Shown one piece after another: positions 1 to 5,536 of a stretch of DNA of 5,980 nucleotides (positions are counted from its first letter, which is position 1; each line of letters begins with the position of its first letter). Both the position numbers and the translations under genes were made by a program. The stretch comes from JBHELT01 sp046262935. GTDB taxonomy: Bacteria > Actinomycetota > CADDZG01 > JAHWKV01. The stretch spans positions 1 through 5,980 of the forward strand of contig JBHELT010000055.1 in NCBI GenBank assembly GCA_046262935.1, in the 5' to 3' direction. The notes under the pieces are model-generated. The model ran no database searches, had not been told where the DNA came from, and saw nothing but the letters and a program-made list of their open reading frames with translations.

Positions 1-1
1 G

Positions 2-289
2 AAGGGACTCGTGACCGACAGCGAAGGCTGCCTTTCCCTGCCTGGCCTCAATTTCCCGGTGGAAAGAGCCCAATGGGTAAGGATGCGTGGCCTCGACGCG
101 GAAGGGAACCAGGTCGAGATAGAAGCCGAAGATATGACCGCGCGCATCTTTCAGCATGAGATCGATCACATCGACGGCATCTTATTCATCGATCGGATCG
201 AACCCGACCTGCAACGGCAGGCGCGCCGCATCCTGCGCGAGCAGGCACTCGGTATAACGACCTCTCCGAGCGAAGCCCAAGCCATCTAG
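2..289 (+). CDS. def: Peptide deformylase, C-terminal part (5' end outside window)
   Basis: This enzyme removes the formyl group from the N-terminal formyl-methionine of nascent proteins at the ribosome, using a bound metal. Ninety-five residues are visible. The second family motif, EGCLS, is at visible residues 8-12, with Cys10 as metal ligand. The third, HEIDH, is at 52-56, with two His ligands and the catalytic Glu53. The first motif (GxGxAAxQ type) must lie upstream of the window. The frame is open to the left edge, so the GTG at 11 is an internal Val codon and not the start. After HEIDH come the usual G-x-L-F-I-D-R stretch and a short charged tail. The TAG stop shares its last base with the GTG start of fmt (TAGTG), which implies translational coupling. 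Nothing in the visible part looks abnormal. The identification is firm because both metal-binding motifs are intact and fmt is next door. Confidence 0.95.
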   Translation, partial: KGLVTDSEGCLSLPGLNFPVERAQWVRMRGLDAEGNQVEIEAEDMTARIFQHEIDHIDGILFIDRIEPDLQRQARRILREQALGITTSPSEAQAI

Positions 290-1224
290 TGGCACTCAAG
301 ACCATATTCTTTGGAACCCCCGCGCCCGCGGCACGATGCCTACAAGAGTTGATCGCGTCGCGCCACCATGTCTTAGCGGTTGTCACCGCACCTGATAAGC
401 CGGCTGGACGGGGGATGCAGTTGAGCGTCTCACCCACGAAAGTCGCGGCCGGTTCGGCTAGCATCGACATCATCCAACCGGAAACACTGCGCAGCGGCGA
501 CATCCACCAAGTGCTTCATTCCTATGCGGCCGATGTTTTCGTAGTCGTCGCATTCGGGATGATCTTTCCCAAGCAAGTTCTGGACATCCCACCTCGAGGA
601 TGTTTGAACGTGCATTTCTCCCTGCTTCCACACCTAAGGGGGGCCGCTCCCGTTCAATGGGCGCTCATCGAGGGTCTCAGCATCACTGGCGTGACCGTCA
701 TGCAGATGGATGAGGGTCTCGACACAGGGCCCATCATCTCTCAGGTCGAAGAACCCATCGAACCGCACGACACAGCGGGTACGTTGCTCGACCGTTTATC
801 TGTGAAGGGAGCGGAATTGTTGGTGCGGACTCTGGATTCGATCGATGAAGGGCGCGGCCACTCCACTCCTCAGAACCACGCTTCGGCGACGCTTGCTCCC
901 AAGTTGTCCCGAGATGATGCGCGCATCGATTGGAACATGGACGCGAGCGGGATCGCCAACCGGGTCAGAGCTTTCGACCCGCGGCCGGGGGCATGGACAA
1001 CATGGAAGGGTCGTTCGATCAAGTTGTGGAAGGTTTCGATCGCCCCGGACCCTGGCTCGATGGGTCCCGGTAGCATCGACGTGGCTGGCTCTGACCTTTT
1101 ATTCGTCGAGAGCGCATCGAACAGATTGCTTATCGAAGAACTTCAGCCGGAGGGAAAGTCGCGCATGACAGCATCGGAGTTCATAAGGGGATATCGCCCG
1201 ATGATCGCGGACAGGTTCGAATGA
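289..1224 (+). CDS. fmt: Methionyl-tRNA formyltransferase
   Basis: This cytoplasmic enzyme transfers a formyl group from 10-formyltetrahydrofolate to methionyl-initiator-tRNA, the step reversed later by the deformylase encoded just upstream. The 311-residue length is normal for the family. The N-terminal Rossmann-type domain begins with FFGTP (residues 7-11). The folate-binding and catalytic region has NVHFSLLP at 107-114 followed by RGAAPVQWA. The catalytic triad corresponds to Asn107, His109 and Asp145, the last within DEGLDTG. A KPAGRG motif at 37-42 matches the loop involved in tRNA acceptor recognition. The C-terminal domain (about 205-305) has the family's R-x-R-A-F-x-P-x-P-G-A-W pattern around residues 225-236. 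The start is GTG at 289, overlapping the def stop by one base; no strong Shine-Dalgarno is seen, consistent with coupling. The TGA stop overlaps the rpe ATG (ATGA). Confidence 0.96.
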   Translation: MALKTIFFGTPAPAARCLQELIASRHHVLAVVTAPDKPAGRGMQLSVSPTKVAAGSASIDIIQPETLRSGDIHQVLHSYAADVFVVVAFGMIFPKQVLDIPPRGCLNVHFSLLPHLRGAAPVQWALIEGLSITGVTVMQMDEGLDTGPIISQVEEPIEPHDTAGTLLDRLSVKGAELLVRTLDSIDEGRGHSTPQNHASATLAPKLSRDDARIDWNMDASGIANRVRAFDPRPGAWTTWKGRSIKLWKVSIAPDPGSMGPGSIDVAGSDLLFVESASNRLLIEELQPEGKSRMTASEFIRGYRPMIADRFE

Positions 1225-1895
1225 CACGAGAGGCGAAGCTGGCACCTTCGATCTTGAGCGCAGATTTCGCGCGCCTCGGCGACCAAGTGGCCATGGTCGA
1301 GCCCTTCGCAGACCGATTGCACATAGACGTGATGGACGGGCATTTCGTTCCAAATCTCACCATGGGCCCTGTGATCGTCGAGAGCCTGAGGCCCGCAACT
1401 GACCTTCAACTGGAAGTGCACCTCATGGTCCAGGATCCGGGCGGATTCGTCGATGCGTTCATCGATGCTGGCGCGGACAGGCTCATCTTCCATGCCGAGG
1501 TCGTAAGCGACCCCGCCGGACTGGCCCGGCGGATCACTGATAACGGAGCCAAAGCGGGTGTAGCGGTCAATCCCGATACGCCATGGCGAACGGCAGATGG
1601 TTGTCTGGGCGACATCGACTTGTTCCTTTGCATGACAGTTCACCCAGGCTTCGGTGGTCAACCCTTCATGGAGGATGTCTTGTCGAAGGTACAGCAGGTT
1701 CATGAGGCGGTTACAGAACGCAATCTAGATGTCGATATACAGGTTGATGGAGGCGTCGGCCCCCGGACCGCGCCCTTGGCGCGATCTGCAGGTGCCAACG
1801 TTTTCGTCGCCGGACATGCCATATTCAGAGCAGAAAACCCGGTGCAAGCGATGAAGGACATCTGGCAGGCGATAGGCGGGCAGGAGTTGGCTTGA
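1221..1895 (+). CDS. rpe: Ribulose-phosphate 3-epimerase
   Basis: This enzyme interconverts ribulose 5-phosphate and xylulose 5-phosphate in the pentose phosphate pathway, using a TIM barrel and a bound divalent metal. The 224-residue length is typical. The N-terminal LAPSILSADF is at 7-16. HIDVMDGHFVPN is at 34-45 and supplies metal ligands His34 and Asp36, the latter also an acid/base residue. His67 in HLMV and Asp176 in QVDGG complete the metal site and the second acid/base. The flexible loop PGFGGQ is at 142-147. The phosphate-binding segment reads VAGHAIF (196-202), where His replaces the Ser/Thr/Asn usual in this loop. The ATG at 1221 overlaps the fmt stop by four bases, and an AGG lies a few bases upstream. 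The TGA stop overlaps the TTG start of the next gene. From memory, many actinobacteria carry rsmB between fmt and rpe; it is not here. Confidence 0.96.
   Translation: MTREAKLAPSILSADFARLGDQVAMVEPFADRLHIDVMDGHFVPNLTMGPVIVESLRPATDLQLEVHLMVQDPGGFVDAFIDAGADRLIFHAEVVSDPAGLARRITDNGAKAGVAVNPDTPWRTADGCLGDIDLFLCMTVHPGFGGQPFMEDVLSKVQQVHEAVTERNLDVDIQVDGGVGPRTAPLARSAGANVFVAGHAIFRAENPVQAMKDIWQAIGGQELA
1882..1886 (+). promoter_or_regulatory. Shine-Dalgarno supporting a TTG start
   Basis: AGGAG lies five bases before the TTG at 1892. This supports the rare TTG codon as the start of the response-regulator/GGDEF gene. The next in-frame ATG falls inside the receiver domain at its phosphorylation site, and starting there would destroy the fold. 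The ribosome-binding site sits within the last codons of rpe. Confidence 0.65.
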
Positions 1896-2821
1896 GCGAG
1901 CGGATACTTATAGCGGACGACGATCCGGACATCTTGCGATTCATAGAGGTCAATCTGAGTCTCGAGGGCTTCGATCTGATCGTCGCCAGCGATGGCGAAA
2001 CGGCCCTTCAATCGGCGATCGACGAATTGCCCGATCTGGTGCTTCTCGACGTCATGATGCCCAAGATCGACGGCTTCGAGGTGTGTCGCAGACTGAGGGC
2101 CGATCCAAGAACGTCGAACGTCAGTGTGATCATGCTGACCGCAAAGTCTCTTTCCGCCGACAAGGTCGTCGGCCTCACGGCGGGGGCGGACGACTACATC
2201 ATCAAACCATTCGACCCGATCGAATTGATCGCCCGCGTACGTTCGACTTTGCGTAGAGCCAAGGACATACGCGACCTGAACCCACTTACAGGTCTTCCCG
2301 GCAACGTAGTGATCCTTCAAGAACTAGAACGTCGTATCAACCGCGACGAACCTTTCGCACTTATGCATGTAGACCTCGATAACTTCAAAGCATTCAACGA
2401 CTACTACGGTTTCATGCGTGGGGACCTCGCTATCAAGCTGACTGCTAAGGTCTTGGGACAATCAGCCATGGACAAAGGCCAGAGCCGAGCGTTCGTTGGC
2501 CACATCGGTGGCGACGACTTCGCAATCATCTGCTCTCCCGATATGGCCGAGGTTGTGGCCAAAGAGATCATCGAGCGTTTCGATGAACAGATATCGAGCC
2601 TTTACGATCCCGAAGACGCCGAACGAGGCTCGATCACGATCAAAGACAGGCGCGACGAAGTTCAGCAGTACCCGCTGATGACTATATCGATCGGCATATC
2701 TGGCAATTCCCTACGCAAAGTCGAATCGCATCTCGAAGCCAGTGAGATAGCAACCGAGATGAAACAGTTCGCCAAGCGGCAATCTGGCAGTTGCTATCTG
2801 GTAGATAGACGGTCGGACTGA
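1892..2821 (+). CDS. Response regulator: receiver domain plus variant GGDEF domain
   Basis: This is a cytoplasmic two-domain signalling protein of 309 residues. The receiver domain (about 3-122) has every phosphorelay residue: Asp10/Asp11 acidic pair, phospho-acceptor Asp53 (LLDVMMP), Thr83 and Lys105 (IKPFD). The GGDEF-like domain (about 128-308) has PLTGLP at 131-136, DLDNFKAFND at 161-170 and HIGGDDF at 204-210. The signature is GGDDF rather than GG[DE]EF, and the usual N-R after LTGLP reads G-N. No RxxD inhibitory site is present at the expected spacing before the signature. From memory, the combination LTGLPGN, DLDNFKAFND and GHIGGDDF recurs in a side branch of GGDEF proteins. Whether it makes cyclic di-GMP, only binds nucleotide, or serves as a protein-binding output cannot be told from sequence. 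Its TTG start overlaps the rpe stop, its TGA overlaps the next receiver gene, and no histidine kinase is adjacent. Confidence 0.9.
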   Translation: MSERILIADDDPDILRFIEVNLSLEGFDLIVASDGETALQSAIDELPDLVLLDVMMPKIDGFEVCRRLRADPRTSNVSVIMLTAKSLSADKVVGLTAGADDYIIKPFDPIELIARVRSTLRRAKDIRDLNPLTGLPGNVVILQELERRINRDEPFALMHVDLDNFKAFNDYYGFMRGDLAIKLTAKVLGQSAMDKGQSRAFVGHIGGDDFAIICSPDMAEVVAKEIIERFDEQISSLYDPEDAERGSITIKDRRDEVQQYPLMTISIGISGNSLRKVESHLEASEIATEMKQFAKRQSGSCYLVDRRSD

Positions 2822-3216
2822 TGCCCAAGGTTCTCGTGGTCGATGACGATCCAGCCATCAGACGGGTCCTTCAAACAACTTTGGAACTGGATGGCTATGA
2901 GGTCAGCATGGCCGCCGACGGCGAAGAGGCGCTCGCAACGGTTTCGGGTTCGATACCAGACCTTGTGATCTTAGACGTGATGATGCCGCGTATGGACGGT
3001 TTCGACGTACTTGCGAAACTGCGCGAGAGCCAAGAAACGGCAAAGGTGCCTGTCATCTTGCTGACGGCGCGCTCTTCGGCAGAAGATCAGTGGGAAGGCT
3101 GGCAAAAGGGCGTTGACTACTACATGACAAAACCCTTCGATGTAGAAGAACTGCTTAGGTTCATGGACTACGTGTTCAAAGGTGGCGGCCCAAACGCGGC
3201 CCCGCCGCAGGAGTGA
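2821..3216 (+). CDS. Single-domain response regulator (CheY-like receiver)
   Basis: This 131-residue protein is a lone receiver domain with no DNA-binding or enzymatic output, so it probably acts by protein-protein contact or as a phosphate relay or sink. All phosphorelay residues are present: Asp9/Asp10, phospho-acceptor Asp52 in LDVMMP, Thr82 and Lys104 in TKPFD. The domain ends near residue 120, followed by a short Gly/Pro/Ala tail. WEGWQKGVDYY at 91-101, before the KPF motif, differs from the preceding gene's receiver (VVGLTAGADDY). The two receivers are clearly homologous but well diverged, so any duplication is old. The ATG overlaps the previous TGA by one base (TGATG), with no strong Shine-Dalgarno, which suggests coupled translation. 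This is the last gene of the compact def-fmt-rpe run. The cognate kinase is not in the window. Confidence 0.93.
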   Translation: MPKVLVVDDDPAIRRVLQTTLELDGYEVSMAADGEEALATVSGSIPDLVILDVMMPRMDGFDVLAKLRESQETAKVPVILLTARSSAEDQWEGWQKGVDYYMTKPFDVEELLRFMDYVFKGGGPNAAPPQE

Positions 3217-3235
3217 TCCCGCGTCCCGATCGCTC

Positions 3236-3261
3236 GGACCTTCGACCCTCGATCAAGGTTT
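3236..3261 (+). terminator. Weak candidate hairpin after the five-gene operon
   Basis: ACCTT (3238-3242) pairs with AAGGT (3255-3259). Inside, CGA (3243-3245) pairs with TCG (3249-3251) around a CCC loop, with a three-base bulge at 3252-3254. There is no following T tract. It sits about 20 bases past the last stop codon, where a terminator is expected, but the stem is weak. Confidence 0.2.
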
Positions 3262-3388
3262 CGGTAGTGCCTTAAACGTTACGGTGACCGCCAGTAATAA
3301 AGCGTCGATTGCCTGATGTAGGGGACGTATGGCGCTATCGTCACCAACCCTGAGCTGGTGGGCGGCTTCGGCACAAAATTGTGATCGA

Positions 3389-3405
3389 TGACGTAGGTTG
3401 ACGTA
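3389..3405. repeat. Two TGACGTA direct repeats, possible operator
   Basis: TGACGTA occurs at 3389-3395 and again at 3399-3405, ten bases apart start to start, so both copies face the same side of the helix. A related GGACGTAT lies at 3323-3330. The second copy contains TTGACG (3398-3403), which resembles a -35 element, although no good -10 follows at the standard distance. The pair is about 80 bases upstream of the secreted propeller gene. A binding site for an activator or repressor of that gene is possible, but this is inference from position and spacing alone. Confidence 0.3.
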
Positions 3406-3450
3406 TCGGTTGGTGTGGTCAGATGTCCCGAGCAGATGCTGTCGGAAAGC

Positions 3451-3478
3451 AGGAGAACCCCACTTCGGTGTCGAACCC
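3451..3478 (+). promoter_or_regulatory. Leader element: AGGAG, UUCG mini-hairpin and GAACCC repeats
   Basis: AGGAG at 3451-3455 is followed by GAACCC (3455-3460), a CAC-TTCG-GTG hairpin with a C(UUCG)G tetraloop (3461-3470), and a second GAACCC (3473-3478). The AGGAG is 29 bases before the ATG at 3485. Folding out the ten-base hairpin would still leave about 19 bases, too far for ordinary initiation. The next gene therefore lacks an ordinary ribosome-binding site, or uses an unusual leader. Confidence 0.25.
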
Positions 3479-3484
3479 TAAGAC

Positions 3485-5395
3485 ATGAGCTCATCCGGTC
3501 GCGCCTTGTTGAGGGTCGCAAGAGCAGTCTTCGCGGTGTCTTTGCTGGCGAGTCTTGCTGTGACAACAACCGCCAGAGCCGACCTCATAAAGAGCGGCAG
3601 AACCAGCCTCGTGTCGTCATCTTCGGATGGAACGGTAGGAGACGGGGGACGACCTTCGATATCGGCCGATGGCCGATACATCGCCTTCGGATCCTGGGAC
3701 CGCCTGTCACCTCAGGACACAGACAACAACTCTGATGTCTACATCAAGGACACCCTGACCGGCGCCACGACTCTTGGTTCACCAGACGTTGGCGTTGCCG
3801 ACGGTTCATGCGATTCGCACCCCAGCATCTCAGCGGATGGCACCAAGCTCATATATCTGGCCGGGGGATGGGGGCGCTTACCAATCTCCCAGCCCGACCC
3901 ACTTGAGTTCTGCTACGGTCAAGCCGTTATTTTTCGGGATCTTGTCTCAGGCACATCCAAATGGATCAACGGATACGTAACGGACAACGTCAAGATGTCG
4001 CGAGATGGTCGCTTCATCGCCGCCACGGAATATCTCGATTATTGCTGCGATCACCAAATCTTTGTTTCTTTGTACGACGTCACGAGTGGAGCGTTGCTCT
4101 GGCAGTCTGCAGAGCAGTGCAGAGTGGCCCAATGTGACTCGGACATGGGGCTGTCGATGTCCGACAACGGCAGGATGATTGCCTTCGATACTTTCCAAAG
4201 CTCTCCGGGTGACACCGATAGCAATTGGGATGTATATGTCCATGACCGCGATACCGACGGCAATGGGGTGTTCGATGAAGTGGGGAAGACCTCAACATAT
4301 CTTGCCGGGATCATGTCCAACGGCACATCGCCTTGGACCAGGTACCCGACGCTGTCGGGAGATGGAAGCTCCCTTTTTTTCGTTACTGGAGCGAGTAGTG
4401 CCACTGGTCAGCCCCAGTTGGACGTGGTTGCTCGGAACCTTTCGGCTCAGACCAGTGAGGTCGTCGCTTCCGCCGACTGGCCGTTGAATAACAACATCAT
4501 GGACGTTTCCGCCGACGGGGAATATCTTGCGTTCACAACTTTGTCGGCGCTGACGACCGATGATCTCAACCCGGGGATGGATGTCTACCTGCTTGACCGG
4601 AACTCAGGGACAACGAAACTCATCTCAGTAATGCCTCAAGGAGCGCCAGCGGGCCAACAAGCCTTCAATCCGGCGATGTCTTCGGATGGCAGCCATATTG
4701 TCTTTTCGACAGTACCTCTCCCATGGGGCATTTCCGACCAGCCCCTGAACCGGCGTGTCTACGTAAGAGACCTCACCGCCGCTTGCGACCTTCCAGTCTG
4801 CGATGTGTTTCCTGAGTATCCCTACACCGGCCCCCTGCCTCCGCCCATCCCGTACCAGGCTTTGAGCACCAACACCGATCGCTTCGCACCTTTCGACGAT
4901 GCGACCGTTTGCTACTACCTGCCCTCCGGCGCAACACCAGGCAACCCCATCGGCATACAAAGCGCCAATGTCTGCACTACATCATCGGCTGAGGTCACAT
5001 CCATATCCCATGGGGCCCAGATGGGTCAGTTGTTCGTTGGTGGAACCGGCTACCTATCATCGGTTGCAACCGGTTGGATCGCAGGGATAACAACTTCTTC
5101 TGCCATGTCCCGCTTTCACGCAAGCTCTTCGGCAACATTGAGCGTTGTGGCCAAGATTCAAGGGACCACCAAAGGCGACTACCCCCACTCGATATGCCTA
5201 CGCATCACCGATGCATCATCAGGCACACAACTAGGATTCGACTGTATCGACAAACCTACGACGCTAAGGGATCTGTCAGCCACGATCGTCTACACAGGTG
5301 CCCCCACCATCAAAGCCACCGTCATCGCATCATCCAGCAAAGACTTCGTTGCTGGATCGCTCCAACTGAGCGAGATCAAGTTCCTGCAAGCCTGA
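3485..5395 (+). CDS. Secreted seven-bladed TolB/PD40-like beta-propeller protein with novel C-terminal domain
   Basis: The product has 636 residues and no specific function I recognise. Residues 1-32 form a signal peptide: Arg-containing start, hydrophobic core at about 14-26, and ARA before Asp33. Seven repeats of the PD40 type (S-x-D-G-x-x-[IL]-x-F followed by a D-V-Y-x-x-D strand) begin near 55, 108, 166, 220, 285, 337 and 394, which fits a seven-bladed propeller. Blades 1, 4 and 6 carry D-x-[DN]-x-x-x-D loops (78-84, 243-249, 360-366). Blade 4 also has an inserted DTDGNGVFDE (256-265) resembling a calcium-binding loop. A proline-rich linker (443-457) leads to a Ser/Thr-rich, probably beta-sandwich domain (about 460-636). 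There are twelve cysteines, including spaced pairs 434/439, 476/497 and 571/587, suggesting disulfides outside the cytoplasm. No LPxTG, lipobox or C-terminal membrane segment is seen. The ATG is fixed by an in-frame TAA two codons upstream (3479-3481); no good Shine-Dalgarno precedes it. Confidence 0.88.
   Translation: MSSSGRALLRVARAVFAVSLLASLAVTTTARADLIKSGRTSLVSSSSDGTVGDGGRPSISADGRYIAFGSWDRLSPQDTDNNSDVYIKDTLTGATTLGSPDVGVADGSCDSHPSISADGTKLIYLAGGWGRLPISQPDPLEFCYGQAVIFRDLVSGTSKWINGYVTDNVKMSRDGRFIAATEYLDYCCDHQIFVSLYDVTSGALLWQSAEQCRVAQCDSDMGLSMSDNGRMIAFDTFQSSPGDTDSNWDVYVHDRDTDGNGVFDEVGKTSTYLAGIMSNGTSPWTRYPTLSGDGSSLFFVTGASSATGQPQLDVVARNLSAQTSEVVASADWPLNNNIMDVSADGEYLAFTTLSALTTDDLNPGMDVYLLDRNSGTTKLISVMPQGAPAGQQAFNPAMSSDGSHIVFSTVPLPWGISDQPLNRRVYVRDLTAACDLPVCDVFPEYPYTGPLPPPIPYQALSTNTDRFAPFDDATVCYYLPSGATPGNPIGIQSANVCTTSSAEVTSISHGAQMGQLFVGGTGYLSSVATGWIAGITTSSAMSRFHASSSATLSVVAKIQGTTKGDYPHSICLRITDASSGTQLGFDCIDKPTTLRDLSATIVYTGAPTIKATVIASSSKDFVAGSLQLSEIKFLQA
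4357..4380 (+). terminator. Intragenic terminator-like hairpin plus T7
   Basis: GGGAG (4357-4361) pairs perfectly with CTCCC (4369-4373) across a seven-base loop, directly followed by seven T (4374-4380). This is the layout of a Rho-independent terminator in the coding direction, although the stem is short. It lies inside the secreted propeller gene at codons 291-299 (blade 5). It may be coincidence arising from the Gly-Asp-Gly-Ser-Ser-Leu-Phe-Phe codons. Confidence 0.25.
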
Positions 5396-5404
5396 GCCTC
5401 CGGA

Positions 5405-5459
5405 CGAATCGCACGCGTGCCCTCAAGTCTTACGGGTGGTCGCCCTGGGGCAAGATTCG
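5405..5459 (+). terminator. Candidate imperfect stem after the propeller gene
   Basis: CGAATC (5405-5410) pairs with GATTCG (5454-5459), and TGCCC (5418-5422) with GGGCA (5448-5452). A further GGG/CCC hairpin (5434-5436 with 5443-5445) lies inside. The left side between the two stems contains the palindrome GCACGCGTGC (5411-5420). No proper T tract follows, only CCCTTTG. Position ten bases after the stop codon fits a terminator, but the fold is interrupted and its stability is uncertain. Confidence 0.22.
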
Positions 5460-5502
5460 CCATCCCTTTGTCGAGAGATCGAGGGTTCGTCGCAATGGCT
5501 GG

Positions 5503-5529
5503 GCGATACTCGCTTCGGTTGGCTAGTCT
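5503..5529 (+). promoter_or_regulatory. Possible leaderless promoter and inverted repeat for ribD
   Basis: TAGTCT at 5524-5529 fits the TAnnnT pattern of a -10 element and ends seven bases before the ribD ATG, so transcription could begin at or next to the start codon. No Shine-Dalgarno is present before that ATG, which agrees with a leaderless message, a common arrangement in actinobacteria. No clear -35 is seen. Just upstream, GCGA-TAC-TCGC (5503-5513) is a perfect short inverted repeat that could be an operator. Confidence 0.28.
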
Positions 5530-5536
5530 TTCAATC

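Larger units (their letters stand above)
3217..3484. other. Intergenic region between the receiver gene and the propeller gene
   Basis: These 268 bases separate the compact operon from the secreted protein gene and probably hold the terminator of the first and the promoter of the second. Beyond the weak hairpin, the TGACGTA pair and the UUCG leader element listed separately, an open plus-strand frame ends at TGA 3314-3316. Its last residues read ALNVTVTASNKASIA, with the alternating pattern of a beta strand. It has no credible start or ribosome-binding site of its own, and overlaps the end of the receiver gene in another frame. It could be a decayed gene end or chance. Confidence 0.5.

Noticed and set aside
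11..289. GTG at 11 as the start of a short deformylase-like gene
   Set aside because: The frame is open to the window edge and the upstream residues continue the deformylase pattern. A start here would lack the first catalytic motif.
1143..1703. Long minus-strand open frame (186 codons) opposite rpe
   Set aside because: It lies entirely antisense to fmt and rpe, whose frames carry complete catalytic motifs. It shows no recognisable motif or ribosome-binding site, and GC-rich coding DNA commonly opens such shadows.
1700..2320. Long minus-strand open frame (206 codons) opposite rpe and the receiver-GGDEF gene
   Set aside because: It is antisense to a receiver domain with all phosphorelay residues intact; composition explains the open frame.
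3279..3569. Minus-strand open frame of 96 codons across the intergenic gap
   Set aside because: It starts inside the signal-peptide region of the propeller gene, has no convincing ribosome-binding site, and its Arg/Ser-rich first half is typical of a shadow. Its second half looks more protein-like, but not enough to call a gene.
5074..5526. Plus-strand 150-codon open frame across the end of the propeller gene
   Set aside because: It is frame-shifted relative to the propeller gene, with Arg/His-rich shadow composition and no motif.
5396..5536. FMN riboswitch upstream of ribD
   Set aside because: I looked for the conserved blocks (AGGGTGAAATTCCC-like and GACCGGCGGT-like) and found none in this gap.
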